A stretch of DNA of 64,000 nucleotides from Paenibacillus sp. FSL H7-0331 (GTDB taxonomy: Bacteria > Bacillota > Bacilli > Paenibacillales > NBRC-103111), in NCBI RefSeq assembly GCF_001956045.1, contig NZ_MRTH01000004.1:124001-188000 (forward strand), written 5' to 3'. The notes under the pieces are model-generated. The model was not told where the DNA came from and made no database searches. It saw only the letters and a list, made by a program, of their open reading frames with translations. Made by a program: the position numbers and the translations under genes. Of the stretch, positions 1-11,000 are shown piece by piece; position 1 is the stretch's first letter; every line of letters starts with the position of its first letter.

Positions 1-2
1 TA

Positions 3-1175
<1,173 letters not shown>

Positions 1176-1185
1176 ACAACGGCGT

Positions 1186-1234
1186 GGTGGTGTTCCCTAA
1201 GTAACTAGCTTGGGGGAAACCACCCCTATTTTTT
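1186..1234 (+). terminator. Rho-independent terminator after the beta-galactosidase
   Basis: GGTGGTGTTCCC (1186-1197) pairs with GGGAAACCACC (1214-1224) with one bulged base, followed by a T-rich run at 1229-1234. It separates the GH2 gene from the two-component pair. Confidence 0.8.
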
Positions 1235-1301
1235 AGAAAATGTATGCTATGGAATAAACTGAGGGTGGAATCAGCAAACATAAATCGTTATACTACATTA
1301 T

Positions 1302-1327
1302 ATCTATTTATCATATCTATTTATCAT
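1302..1327 (+). repeat. Perfect 13-bp tandem repeat upstream of the sensor kinase
   Basis: ATCTATTTATCAT occurs twice back to back (1302-1314 and 1315-1327), ending about 17 bp before the kinase start. It may be a binding site or simple slippage. No function can be assigned. Confidence 0.6.
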
Positions 1328-1344
1328 CTCAAAGCAGGTGAAGC

Positions 1345-3045
1345 ATGAAATACCGATTTCCCTCTGAAAAGCTGCCCTACCGGTTTCAATTGTCCAAAAG
1401 TGTTCAAGCAAGACTGATCATTTTTTTATTGATCGTGGCTATTTTGCCTTTAATAACACTGGGTTACTTTTCTTATTATAAGTCATCCCAGGTTGTCAAT
1501 TCTCAATTCGGAAACTACGGCCTGTATGCCGTGCAGCAGCTGAGGCTTCATCTGGATACCAACTTGAAACAAATGGAAAATATCACGGGGAATATATTAG
1601 CTTATTTGACGTCCACACCTATTGTAATCGAGGATGAGGATCTTCAGACCTACAGCCAATATACAGATGAAAGAGATCTGAAAAGACTGCTCGCCTCTTA
1701 TACAAATTCGGATATCATAAGCGTAAATATTGTTACCAAATCGGGAAAAATCTATGGGAACGATATGATTAATGCTCAGAAGCTTATGCTTTCCGACTTT
1801 TGGAAGAACGTTTCAGAGCGTCCTATAATACGCAATAAAATTATGATTCATCATCCGGATTATTACTCGTCCACATCGGTGAATTATGTGATAAGTTTAG
1901 TCGTACCTATACAAAAACAGTTCAGATTGCCGGAAGGAAGTCATATTTTAATTGAAATGAAAGCGGATTCAATATTAGGCTTATTTCGTACCTTTGAACA
2001 TGATTTGAAAGCGCATCTGCAAATTCTTGATCAAAACAGAGGGGTGTTGCTGCAAACCTCAGCAGATTATTCTTTTGCTGATAATGATATTATATGGTCG
2101 GATCGGTTAGATACGAATGGGTGGATTATTGAGGCCAGATTGCCTTATAAGCAATTTTATGAATCCTCCAGTGTCATTTTAAAATATTCACTGTTTGTTT
2201 CTTTATTAGCCCTTGTCCTGGTGGTTATTATGGCAGGTATTTTTTCTTCGCGGTTTACAAGGCCCATTAAAGAATTAGCTAAATCGATCAAGAGATTCGG
2301 TCAAGGTGATCTTTCCGTTCAGACGCGGATTACAACGTCGGATGAGCTGGGATATCTGGGCGATGCCTTCAACAGGATGACGGAGCAAATCAAACAGTCG
2401 GTACATGAAATCAGCCTTAAAGAAAAGCTCAAAAGCGAGGCTGAACTGAGAGCTCTCCATTATCAAATTAATCCTCATCTGCTATTCAATACATTAAACA
2501 GCATTCAGTGGAAGGCGAGATTAGCCCACCAGCCGGATATACAAAATATGCTCGTGCATTTAGTCGCTGTGCTGGAGGCAAGTTTTAATTTTAAACAATC
2601 GCTAGTACCGCTTAAAACGGAGCTTGAAGTGGCACAGCATTTTCTGGAAATTCAAAGATACAGATACGGAGATGTATTCAACGTTGTATTGCATGTGGAG
2701 CCCGAGCTGGAGAACTGTCTTATACCACGAATGGTGCTTCAACCCTTGTTAGAGAACATCTTTTTTCACGCTTTTACCGATGGTAGGGGGCAATTGATGC
2801 TTACGATTACTTCCTTACGGCAAAACATTTGCATGGAGCTTACCGATGACGGTTTGGGTATCAAACCACAGCATCTGGAATATATCCGAAGCGGCCACAA
2901 AATTCCTGATAAGCAGGGCGGGCTGGGTTTACGGAATGTCGACGAACGATTTAAGCTGCATTTTGACTTGCAGTACAGGATGAACATTGAATCAGAGAGA
3001 ATGAAAGGAACGAGGATGATGTTCATATGGCCGAAATTACTGTAG
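1345..3045 (+). CDS. YesM-type sensor histidine kinase
   Basis: Membrane sensor kinase of the LytS/YesM class, which typically senses extracellular sugars and phosphorylates the partner regulator. From the sequence: TM1 at about residues 24-44, an extracytoplasmic Cache-like region, TM2 at about 279-302, a HAMP segment (about 303-356), then the His_kinase motif QINPHLLFNTL with the probable phospho-acceptor H378. A HATPase domain follows, with LQPLLENIFFHAF (N box), DDGLGI and GGLGLRNVDERF (G boxes). The length of 566 aa is normal for the family. The ATG at 1345 has a weak SD (GCAGGTG). The response regulator start overlaps its 3' end by 19 bp, so the two are co-translated. The adjacent CUT1 importer is its likely target. 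Confidence 0.93.
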   Translation: MKYRFPSEKLPYRFQLSKSVQARLIIFLLIVAILPLITLGYFSYYKSSQVVNSQFGNYGLYAVQQLRLHLDTNLKQMENITGNILAYLTSTPIVIEDEDLQTYSQYTDERDLKRLLASYTNSDIISVNIVTKSGKIYGNDMINAQKLMLSDFWKNVSERPIIRNKIMIHHPDYYSSTSVNYVISLVVPIQKQFRLPEGSHILIEMKADSILGLFRTFEHDLKAHLQILDQNRGVLLQTSADYSFADNDIIWSDRLDTNGWIIEARLPYKQFYESSSVILKYSLFVSLLALVLVVIMAGIFSSRFTRPIKELAKSIKRFGQGDLSVQTRITTSDELGYLGDAFNRMTEQIKQSVHEISLKEKLKSEAELRALHYQINPHLLFNTLNSIQWKARLAHQPDIQNMLVHLVAVLEASFNFKQSLVPLKTELEVAQHFLEIQRYRYGDVFNVVLHVEPELENCLIPRMVLQPLLENIFFHAFTDGRGQLMLTITSLRQNICMELTDDGLGIKPQHLEYIRSGHKIPDKQGGLGLRNVDERFKLHFDLQYRMNIESERMKGTRMMFIWPKLL

Positions 3046-4229
3046 ATACTGTTTTAAAAGTGATGATTGTTGATGATGAACAGTTGGTCAGACAAGGTCT
3101 GCGCATGACCGTTGATTGGGAAAAACATCAAATGAAGGTCGTTGCGGACTCTGCGAACGGTTTACTCGGTTGGGAATCGTTCCTGAAACATCGGCCGCAC
3201 ATCGTCATTACCGATATTGTGATGCCGGAAATGGACGGAATCGAGTTGGCCAAGCGAATCTTGGGGGATTATCCGGAGACTAAGATATTATTTTTAAGCT
3301 GTCACCGCGATTTTAGCTTTGCCAAGCAAGGGATTCAGCTCGGTATATCCGATTACATTGTAAAAACCAACTTTGATGATGCACAAATGGATGACAGCTT
3401 GGCAAAAATACGCCAGGAATTACTTCTTCACAAACCGGAGAAAGCCTCCGCCACGACGCCAAAAGATCAAGATCGCACAGATAACCTTCTGCAAACATGG
3501 CTTATGGAAAAGAAACAATCGGCCGCTGCTCAATTGAAGCAGTATTTGGACACTGATTGGAAATGGATGGTTTCCGGGAGTCATCTATTCCATCTGTTTA
3601 TGAACAAAGCTGGTGATACGGGTGAGAAGGGTTTGGACTTACTGGAGGAAGTAAGTCAAACCTTTCCACTTGTGTGCGCTGAGGGAATCCTTTTTCTGAA
3701 TAATGGGCAGGACTCTTTGTTTTTATGTTGCGGCTCGGATCTTATGCATGCATGTAAAACTGAATTGCTCGCCATGAAATTGAACAAGCCTTGGCTGCAT
3801 TGGAGAAGCGAGGGAGCTATACAAGATGCTTCGGGCTGGATGAAGGCCATGGAAAAGATGCACCGACTTCGGCAAATCGAGCTGCAAATCGAATTGCGCA
3901 GCGGAATTCATAAGGATGATGTGCTTAGGGCAATTGATTTTATCGATCAGCATTTGCATCTAGATATACGGGCTGCCGATCTGGCTAACCGAATAGGGGT
4001 TAGCAGAAGCTATTTTAGCACGATATTCAAAGAAGAGGTTGGCTGCAGCTTGATCACTTTTATTTCTGATCGTAAATTGAAACGGGCCAAGGATTTGCTG
4101 CGTCTGACCGACCTTCGAACGGATGAAGTAGCCGAGCAGGTGGGCATTCAGGACGTCAAATATTTTTCCAAATGGTTTAAAAAATGTGTGGCTCAAACCC
4201 CCAGTCTATACCGACATCAAACAAAATAA
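3027..4229 (+). CDS. YesN-type response regulator (REC + AraC HTH)
   Basis: Cytoplasmic transcription factor paired with the upstream kinase. An N-terminal receiver domain (about residues 11-130) shows the acidic pair in VMIVDDEQ and the probable phospho-acceptor D63 in ITDIVMPEMDG. A middle linker follows, and a C-terminal double HTH of the AraC type (about 295-395, ending FKKCVAQTPSLYRHQ). The 400-aa length is within the shorter YesN range. The gene overlaps the kinase by 19 bp and is followed by a terminator, so kinase and regulator form one transcript. By analogy with YesN/LytT systems it probably activates the importer genes that start at 4385. Confidence 0.93.
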   Translation: MAEITVDTVLKVMIVDDEQLVRQGLRMTVDWEKHQMKVVADSANGLLGWESFLKHRPHIVITDIVMPEMDGIELAKRILGDYPETKILFLSCHRDFSFAKQGIQLGISDYIVKTNFDDAQMDDSLAKIRQELLLHKPEKASATTPKDQDRTDNLLQTWLMEKKQSAAAQLKQYLDTDWKWMVSGSHLFHLFMNKAGDTGEKGLDLLEEVSQTFPLVCAEGILFLNNGQDSLFLCCGSDLMHACKTELLAMKLNKPWLHWRSEGAIQDASGWMKAMEKMHRLRQIELQIELRSGIHKDDVLRAIDFIDQHLHLDIRAADLANRIGVSRSYFSTIFKEEVGCSLITFISDRKLKRAKDLLRLTDLRTDEVAEQVGIQDVKYFSKWFKKCVAQTPSLYRHQTK

Positions 4230-4257
4230 CGAAATGATGGAACAAGATTACGACAAC

Positions 4258-4282
4258 CTCCTGAACGTCAGGAGTGTTTTTT
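4258..4282 (+). terminator. Terminator after the two-component pair
   Basis: CTCCTGA (4258-4264), loop ACG, TCAGGAG (4268-4274), then a T-rich run to 4282. It isolates the importer operon from the regulator genes. Confidence 0.85.
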
Positions 4283-4323
4283 TATTTTTCTAAAATAGTA
4301 CACTATTATCAAACGAATGTCAG

Positions 4324-4341
4324 TTTGAAAGCACTTTCAAA
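4324..4341 (+). promoter_or_regulatory. cre-like palindrome upstream of the importer operon
   Basis: TTTGAAAG-CA-CTTTCAAA is an 18-bp inverted repeat. The core TGAAAGCACTTTCA differs from the ideal CcpA catabolite-repression site TGAAAGCGCTTTCA at one position. It lies 44 bp before the binding-protein start. It may be a CcpA or other LacI-family operator. Confidence 0.5.
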
Positions 4342-4384
4342 AAAACTAAGATAAAGAAGAACAAAATAAGGAGGGTATTGAACA

Positions 4385-5731
4385 ATGAAAAAGAAAAGTT
4401 GGTCGCTATTACTGGTCCTCTGCATGTTTTTCTCTATCATGGCCAGTGCATGTTCCAATCCAAGCAGCAAACCTGCAGAATCGGCAAAGCCCGGAGAAGC
4501 CGTCAAGCCTGCAGATGCCGGTAAAAAGACGAAGCTGGTAGTTTGGATTTGGGAATCGGCAAAAACGGGTGTAGATTTGAACATGGAAGAATTTAAGAAG
4601 CAATACCCGAATATCGAGGTTGAATTTCAATTGATGAAATCGACAGACTTGTATCAAAAGTATTTGATCGCTTCCAATACGGGAGATGCAGTGCCGGATA
4701 TTGTCTCATTGGAATCTACCAATCTTTCCCAAATGGTGCAAATTGATTCCTTACTGGATATTACTTCTCGTGTCCAGCCCTATAAAGACAAAATGAATGC
4801 GTACAAATGGGAAGACGCCACAAAGGATAATAAAATCTACGCGATGCCATGGGACAGTGGTCCGGTTGTGATGTTTTATAGAAATGATGTGTTCGCAAAA
4901 GCCGGTCTTCCTACCGATCCGAAGGAAGTTTCACAAAAAATCCAGACTTGGAACGATTACTATGAAGCAGCGAAACTAATTAAAGAAAAAACCGGCGTTC
5001 TGATGTATGGAGACTCAAAAACAAATTCAAGCAACCGTGTATTCGAGTCCATGATGTGGCAGCGCGGCTTGTGGTACTTCGATAAGCAGGGTAACGTATC
5101 CGTCGATTCGCCTCAGGTGAAAGAAGTAGCTGATTTTCTGGTCAAGATGCAAAAAGAAGGACTCGTATTTGATGCCCGTGCTAATACCGATCCTTGGGGT
5201 AATGCTATCAAAGAGGGTAAATTCGCTACCGTTGTAGGAGGCTCATGGCATGACGCGACCATCGAACAGCAGTATGCCCCTGGAGATAAGGGGAAATGGT
5301 CGGTTGCCATGATGCCAAAATGGTCCAAGGATGATAAATATGTCAGTGCCAACCAAGGCGGCTCTAACATGGCTATCAATAAAAATTCCAAGAATCCTGA
5401 AGAAGCATGGAAATTCATTGAATTTATGTTGGGTAAGGACAGTTCTCAAGCGAAAATGATGACAAAAGCAGGATTGTTCCCGGCACTGAACACCGTATAT
5501 AGCAGTCCGGATATGGACGCGCCATCTGCATACTTCAACAACCAGCCGGTCCTGAAAATGTATGCCGAGTCGTTAAAACAAACTTTCCCGCTTGCTTACA
5601 CTTCCGACTTTCCATTAGCCAATAAAATGATGACGGACGTATGGGCGCAAATCTTTTTAAACAATACGCCTTCGGACAAAGCTTTAAAAAGCATGGCTGA
5701 CGAGCTTAGGCAAAAGACGAAAAGAAAGTAA
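4385..5731 (+). CDS. CUT1 ABC importer, sugar-binding lipoprotein
   Basis: Extracellular solute-binding protein family 1, anchored outside the membrane by a lipid. The signal peptide has a lysine-rich start, a hydrophobic core and lipobox ASAC with lipidated C23. The mature part has the usual fold signatures: LVVWIWESAKTGV at the start, PDIVSLESTNL, YAMPWDSGPVVMFYRNDVFAKAGL and NPEEAWKFIEFML. The 448-aa length is typical. A strong SD (AAGGAGGG) precedes the ATG. It is first in an operon with two permeases, but a 202-bp spacer with two hairpin repeats separates it from them. The substrate is not readable from sequence; the linked YesM/YesN pair suggests an oligosaccharide. Confidence 0.93.
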   Translation: MKKKSWSLLLVLCMFFSIMASACSNPSSKPAESAKPGEAVKPADAGKKTKLVVWIWESAKTGVDLNMEEFKKQYPNIEVEFQLMKSTDLYQKYLIASNTGDAVPDIVSLESTNLSQMVQIDSLLDITSRVQPYKDKMNAYKWEDATKDNKIYAMPWDSGPVVMFYRNDVFAKAGLPTDPKEVSQKIQTWNDYYEAAKLIKEKTGVLMYGDSKTNSSNRVFESMMWQRGLWYFDKQGNVSVDSPQVKEVADFLVKMQKEGLVFDARANTDPWGNAIKEGKFATVVGGSWHDATIEQQYAPGDKGKWSVAMMPKWSKDDKYVSANQGGSNMAINKNSKNPEEAWKFIEFMLGKDSSQAKMMTKAGLFPALNTVYSSPDMDAPSAYFNNQPVLKMYAESLKQTFPLAYTSDFPLANKMMTDVWAQIFLNNTPSDKALKSMADELRQKTKRK

Positions 5732-5847
5732 GCACAAAATACCTATTCAATCTCGACAGGAATAACTGAGGGAGTGTCATGTTCATTCGAGCGAATGTGA
5801 ATCAGCATGAGTTCGATGGGAATGATGCCCCCTTTGTTTTTTGCTAA

Positions 5848-5927
5848 GCTTACGAAGTCAGTTTTGCTTCGCCAAACTTAGCAAATGCTTACGAAGTCAG
5901 TTTCGCTAAAGCGAAACTCATAGGAGG
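5848..5927 (+). repeat. Two direct copies of a hairpin-forming repeat abutting an SD site
   Basis: GCTTACGAAGTCAGTTT occurs at 5848-5864 and again at 5887-5903 (39-bp period). Each copy continues into its own hairpin. In copy 1 AGTTTTGC pairs with GCCAAACT with one mismatch. In copy 2 AGTTTCGCT (5899-5907) pairs perfectly with AGCGAAACT (5910-5918). The second hairpin ends four bases before AGGAGG (5922-5927) of the next gene, so it could tune translation of the permease or stabilise the binding-protein mRNA. It may belong to a dispersed genomic repeat family. Confidence 0.75.
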
Positions 5928-5933
5928 AAAGCT

Positions 5934-6821
5934 ATGAGAACCACAAGCTGGAAATGGCAGTTTCGACTCGCTCCTTATTTTTACATATCGCCATACTTTT
6001 TGTTGTTTATCCTGTTCTCTTTATATCCTATTATTTATTCATTTTATATAAGTCTCACGGATTGGAACGGTTCTAAAGTAAAGTCGTTTATCGGATTACA
6101 AAATTATACGACTTTAATGCATGATAACCAATTCTGGTTGTCTTTATGGAACAGCGCTGTGATCTATGTGATTTATGTGCCTATCATGCTTTTTCTGGCG
6201 CTTATTTTTGCCAGCCTGCTTAATGCGAACTGGATGGTCGGCAAAGGCTTTTTCCGTATGGCGTTGTTCGTCCCGAACTTTGTATCTGTTGTTGCCGTAT
6301 CATTCGTATTTGTTTTGATATTCAACACGCAGGATGGACTTTTGAATTCTCTGCTTATGAATTTGGGATGGTTGGATAACCGTATTCCGTGGCTGGAATC
6401 ACCGGGCTGGGCTCGGTTTACTGTGGCAATGATGGTTTTGTATCGCTGGCTCGGCTACAATATGCTGCTGCTTATGACAGGACTGCAAAGCATCCCCAAA
6501 GATTTGTATGAGGCCGCATATGTCGATGGCGCCACCAAAACCCAAAGTTTCTTTCTGATTACGATCCCTCTGGTGAAAAAGATATTACTATTCTGTACGA
6601 TTTTGTCCACGATTGGGACATTTTCATTGTTTACCGAACCCTTCATCTTAACCAAGGGAGGCCCTTTGAACTCTACGTTAACTCCTGTTTTGATGCTGTA
6701 TAACGAGAGCTTTCAAAACTTTAACTTTGGTTATGCTTCTTCGATCGCCGTATGTTTTTTTATTCTCATGATGCTGGTTTCGTTAGTTCAATTACGCTTG
6801 TTTGATGATAAAAATGGATAA
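5934..6821 (+). CDS. CUT1 ABC importer permease (MalF/LplB-like)
   Basis: Integral membrane permease of 295 aa with about six transmembrane segments. The first is YFLLFILFSLYPIIYSFYIS-like (residues about 18-40). The ATPase-docking EAA loop is seen as YEAAYVDGATKTQSFFLITIPL near residue 190. It partners with the permease starting 14 bp downstream to form the channel for the upstream lipoprotein. The start is an ATG behind AGGAGG. No ATPase gene is present nearby, which is normal for Paenibacillus CUT1 systems that share one MsmX-type ATPase. Confidence 0.93.
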   Translation: MRTTSWKWQFRLAPYFYISPYFLLFILFSLYPIIYSFYISLTDWNGSKVKSFIGLQNYTTLMHDNQFWLSLWNSAVIYVIYVPIMLFLALIFASLLNANWMVGKGFFRMALFVPNFVSVVAVSFVFVLIFNTQDGLLNSLLMNLGWLDNRIPWLESPGWARFTVAMMVLYRWLGYNMLLLMTGLQSIPKDLYEAAYVDGATKTQSFFLITIPLVKKILLFCTILSTIGTFSLFTEPFILTKGGPLNSTLTPVLMLYNESFQNFNFGYASSIAVCFFILMMLVSLVQLRLFDDKNG

Positions 6822-6835
6822 AGGGGGGAGAAGGC

Positions 6836-7693
6836 ATGCAGACCTCGGCTAAACAGAATTACAGCTGGAATCGCAAAAATGAATTTAACGCTATCCTCAT
6901 GTTTATCGTAATGGCTGTTGTTTCCGCAGTGATGTTATTTCCGTTTTTTTGGCTGCTAAGCTCTTCATTAAAAGCGGTAAGTGAAATATTCGTCAACCCT
7001 CCGATATGGATTCCTGAAACCTTGCATTGGGAAAATTTCGGGGAACTGTTTTTGAAAAGAAGCTTTGGTATCATTACGTGGAATAGTGTTTTACTATCCA
7101 CAACCTTTACTGTTGTAACACTGTTTCTATGCAGCTTGGGCGGTTATGCCTTTGCCAAATACGAATTCCGCGGAAAACAAATTTTATTCGTATTTGTATT
7201 AGCTTCGTTAATGATTCCTCACGAAGCGACAATGGTACCGCTGTTTGTCATCTATAAGCAGCTTCATTTAATTGATAATATTTGGGGGGTTATCCTTCCA
7301 GACCTTGCCAATGCCTTTGGTATTTTCTTTATGAGACAATACTGTCGGTCGCTGCCAGATGAGATGCTGGAAGCGGCACGGATTGATGGATGCTCGGAAT
7401 TTACACTGTTCCGAAAAGTAGTGCTGCCCAATTTGAAGTCGGCTTTTGCAGCTTTGGGCATTATTTTGTTCGTTAAGCAGTGGAACAATTTTTTGTGGCC
7501 GGTTGTTATTCTAAGGTCCAAAGAGAACTTAACACTTGCCGTAGCGATCAAAGCACTTGAAGACAGCAATTATACACCGTATCACTTGATCATGGCTGCT
7601 TCGGTTATTAGCGTCATACCGCTGCTTATTGTCGTGCTCGTTTTTCAAAAGCAGCTGATTTCCGGATTGACTGAAGGATCTGTCAAAGGATAA
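6836..7693 (+). CDS. CUT1 ABC importer permease (MalG/LplC-like)
   Basis: Second membrane subunit of the importer, 285 aa, with about six transmembrane segments. The EAA loop is LEAARIDGCSEFTLFRKVVLP (residues about 182-202). The C-terminus FQKQLISGLTEGSVKG is the typical MalG-type tail. SD GGGGGGAGAAGG precedes the ATG, and the 14-bp gap from the first permease shows co-transcription. No clear terminator was found downstream; the next transcription unit starts from its own promoter around 7774. Confidence 0.93.
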   Translation: MQTSAKQNYSWNRKNEFNAILMFIVMAVVSAVMLFPFFWLLSSSLKAVSEIFVNPPIWIPETLHWENFGELFLKRSFGIITWNSVLLSTTFTVVTLFLCSLGGYAFAKYEFRGKQILFVFVLASLMIPHEATMVPLFVIYKQLHLIDNIWGVILPDLANAFGIFFMRQYCRSLPDEMLEAARIDGCSEFTLFRKVVLPNLKSAFAALGIILFVKQWNNFLWPVVILRSKENLTLAVAIKALEDSNYTPYHLIMAASVISVIPLLIVVLVFQKQLISGLTEGSVKG

Positions 7694-7773
7694 TCGATAC
7701 CGACGACCTATCAGCATCAGCATCGGTCGAGGCACGATCGGATCCACTGGTTTTACAAATTCTTCACTTGCGT

Positions 7774-7803
7774 TTGATATTCTGATAACAAAGAGCTGAT
7801 AAA
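7774..7803 (+). promoter_or_regulatory. Promoter of leader copy 1
   Basis: TTGATA (7774-7779), an 18-bp spacer and GATAAA (7798-7803). The same arrangement, TTGATG-18-GGTAAA, recurs at 14654-14683 in the second leader, which supports it as a real sigma-A promoter. Confidence 0.55.
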
Positions 7804-7833
7804 CTAGGAAATGTAGCAAACAAACGAATAGGT

Positions 7834-7927
7834 AAGGGTACGAGTCGAGGAGAATACCCTTTATGCAACAAATGGAAGAGCCTTTGTTTTGGCGCGCCGC
7901 TTCCGTTTGATGGATAAAGGGTTTTTT
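7834..7927 (+). promoter_or_regulatory. Attenuator leader copy 1 (proposed GlpP target) before the surface phosphodiesterase
   Basis: Two alternative RNA folds are visible. An early hairpin AAGGGTA (7834-7840) : TACCCTT (7855-7861) overlaps the 5' arm of a terminator CCCTTTAT (7857-7864) : ATAAAGGG (7914-7921) followed by six T (7922-7927). Only one can form at a time, as expected of a transcription attenuator. The terminator arm encloses a second helix GGAAG (7874-7878) : CTTCC (7900-7904) around GGCGCGCC. A near-identical element sits at 14713-14807. Because glpP lies between the two, binding by GlpP in response to glycerol-3-phosphate is the favoured but untested reading. A small-molecule riboswitch is the alternative. 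Confidence 0.7.
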
Positions 7928-8018
7928 GTGTTGTTCAAGGGAAGGAGACCGCGGGCTTAACAGCAGATGTTCACATGTCGATGGTTTGTAAATGAACTCA
8001 TGAAAGGGTTGAAAATTG

Positions 8019-11000
8019 ATGAAGAGGTACTCCATGAAAAAGCATGCTAAATATGTAGTTGTAATCATGATAATAAGTTTAATAAGCAGTATGTTTCAAG
8101 TGCCTATGCTTCCATCCAAGGTTCATGCTGCGGATGCAGGGAGAAAATCGCTGGATGTGAATAAGACGATAACATCACCCGTAATTGACGGCAAGCTGGA
8201 TGATTCGGTCTGGAAAATTGATCAGCCTCTGAATGCGCGTGTAGGCGAAGGCACCTTTAAAGACAGCAAATTTGGCTTACTGTGGGATAATAAATATTTA
8301 TATTTGGGAATTCAGGCTGATGACGACACGCTTGTGAACGGGGGAACGGGGAATTGGTTTGAACAGGACAATATTAATGTGTTCCTGGATCCCAAGCTTC
8401 ATCAATCCACACCTTATGTGGCCGATGACATGCAGCTTGGTTTTGTATATAAACCGAATACGACGGTACCTGAGTTTCATTATGGTGCTGCAGCTAATGG
8501 TCAGGCAGCCAAGGATGATAAGAAAATATTGAGGGCCATCAGTAAAACCGCTACAGGTTGGTCTCTTGAAGTCGCATTGCCGTGGGATATGATCAATTTT
8601 GACCCGGTGTTGAAAAAACAATTGGGTTTAGAAATTGGTGCTACAGACCGTTATGATACGGACCCCGCCAAGAATAGAACCAGCTTCTGGAGTGCTTATA
8701 ACTCGTTTTCCTTCTGGAATGATACTTCCGGTTTTGGAAACATTACGCTTGTGGACAGCAGTCCGGTTTCAGGCAGCTTGAACAATGTAATTCTTCAGGA
8801 AAATTTCGACAATTATGCTACAGGTCAAATTCCAGACGGATGGATTTCGGATATTAATGCCGGAAGCCCCCCATTCTCCGTAGTGAAAGATACATATGGC
8901 AATGGAAGAATGACCTTTAATGGGATTACTTCCGGTCAACAAAGTCGCATTATAGCGCCGGTCCAATGGGACAATTTTGTCATTGAAGCGGATGTTCGGT
9001 TCGATGCATGGAAGGATACGGGAAGATGGGGTTCAATTATGTTCCGGGCACCCTCCACTGGCAAACCTCCCTATTCGCAAATGGCTATTAAGCCGAATGG
9101 TATTATTGAGGTCGCCTATAGAAAGCCTGATGGCAGCTGGGTCTCACCAATCACCCTTACGGGAGCGGGACTAGCGCTGAACAAAGATTATACGATGAAA
9201 GTAAGAGTCTTCGATAATCATGTTCAGGATTATTTTAAAGATAAGAGTGCGCCCGCCTTTGATCTCAAAGGGGATAAGTTCTTGACTCCGGATATGCTGC
9301 CAGAAAGAGGAGCAATCGGTTTTCAAGGTGATCAGAGCAAGGTTTCCTTCGATAATCTGAAAGTGACCCGTATTACGGCTGATCGGCTCGATATGACGAT
9401 GCCTGGCACACTTGAGGCCCTGACAGGACCGGCTAGCGTCACAGCCAGTGTGTATTATTCGGATGGTGTAACAGATTCCCCTTCTGATGGACGGGTGAAG
9501 CTATATTCATTGGATGAAAGCATTATTAGAATTATTGACAACAAGATCTATCCTATCAAGCCGGGTAAAGCAATGGTTAAAGCTGTTTATTATAACCAGG
9601 AAGTATCAAAAGAAATTACGGTTACACCGTCTCTGACAGGGATTAAGGCGACATCCATCAAGCATGATGACGGTTATATTTTGGCTACTGCTGGTCAGGA
9701 TGTGCTGCTGAATTCGGTTATATTTAAAGCGGAATTTAATGACTTTTCAACGGGAACTATCAAGGGCGATGAATTAACCTGGACTCCCAGCAGTCCTGAC
9801 GTCGTTGTAGCGAATGGCAAAATAACGGCGCAAACAAAAGGCGTTTACATGCTTACTGCTGCAGCAAATGGTGCTACAGCGAATATGGCTCTAGTCGTTA
9901 AAAACGCTGGTGATAGTGAATACACGTTATACGAAGAGAACTTTGATAATGCCGCAGAGGGCTCACTGCCTCAAGGATGGACGAGAAAAGAGGGGACTAC
10001 AGTTGGTGCAGCTGTGGTGAAATCCGGAGCATTTGAGCTGAATGCGAGTGCTGCTCCCGATAATCCTTCCCGAGTGCTGCTGCCCGATTATTTGGGACTG
10101 TTCGGCAATTACAGGATTGAAGCTGATGTTACGCATTTGGCTGCCAACGACGCGGCCAGATGGCACTCGATCATGTACAGAATACAAAACAACGACTATC
10201 CCTACTACCAAATGGCTGTTAGGAAGGATGCAACTGCATCCAATGGGATTGAGTTTGCCGAGCGAACAGCTGCCAATGGATGGAACGTAATGGAGACAGG
10301 TTCGAATTCCGAAGCTATTGATGTAGCTAAATTATATCATTATACGGTCAAAGCCCATGGAAGTCGGGTGCAGGAGTTGATTAATGACCGGGTAATTGTA
10401 GACAGCAACGCGGCAACAGCATATACGAAAGGAAGAATTGGGCTTCAGTCCAACGGAAGTAAAATGAAGGTGGATAATATTCGAATCACTTTGCAGCAAG
10501 AGGCGCTGCCGCCGATGCCGAGTGAACGATTCGTCCAGGTTACAGAGCCGGAAAGCCGAATTTCCATGGCCCCGTCTGTGATCACCGAGCTGAAGACGAT
10601 GAAGGATTTGACAGCATTAACCGGACCTGTTCTGCCTGCGACTGTAATGGTCCATGTGAACAGTGATTTAAAGGTTACAGATCCAACAGGCCAGACGGAA
10701 ATTGCAAGTCTTGACACTATTTTGGACACGATCGGAAACCGGATGATTCCTGCTTTTTACATTAAGGATGAGCAGACTGTAGATAAGCTGATGGATGCTC
10801 TGAAGAACAAGGGTATGGAAGATGCATTTGTCATCTCTGACAAGGGGGATTTGGTTAAGAGGGCAAGAACGGCCTATCCAATTATCCGTGGTATTGTAGA
10901 TTTCAGTAATATTAAAGATGTAACGCAAGAGGGCTTGTTGGACATTCGTAGACAAACCACACGCAGCCTTGCCAAGATCGCACTGCTGCCACAGAGTGCA

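Noticed and set aside
7834..7870. GAGAATACCCTT in leader copy 1 resembles part of a TPP riboswitch.
   Set aside because: The other conserved TPP blocks are absent, the second leader does not keep the match, and the neighbours are not thiamine genes.
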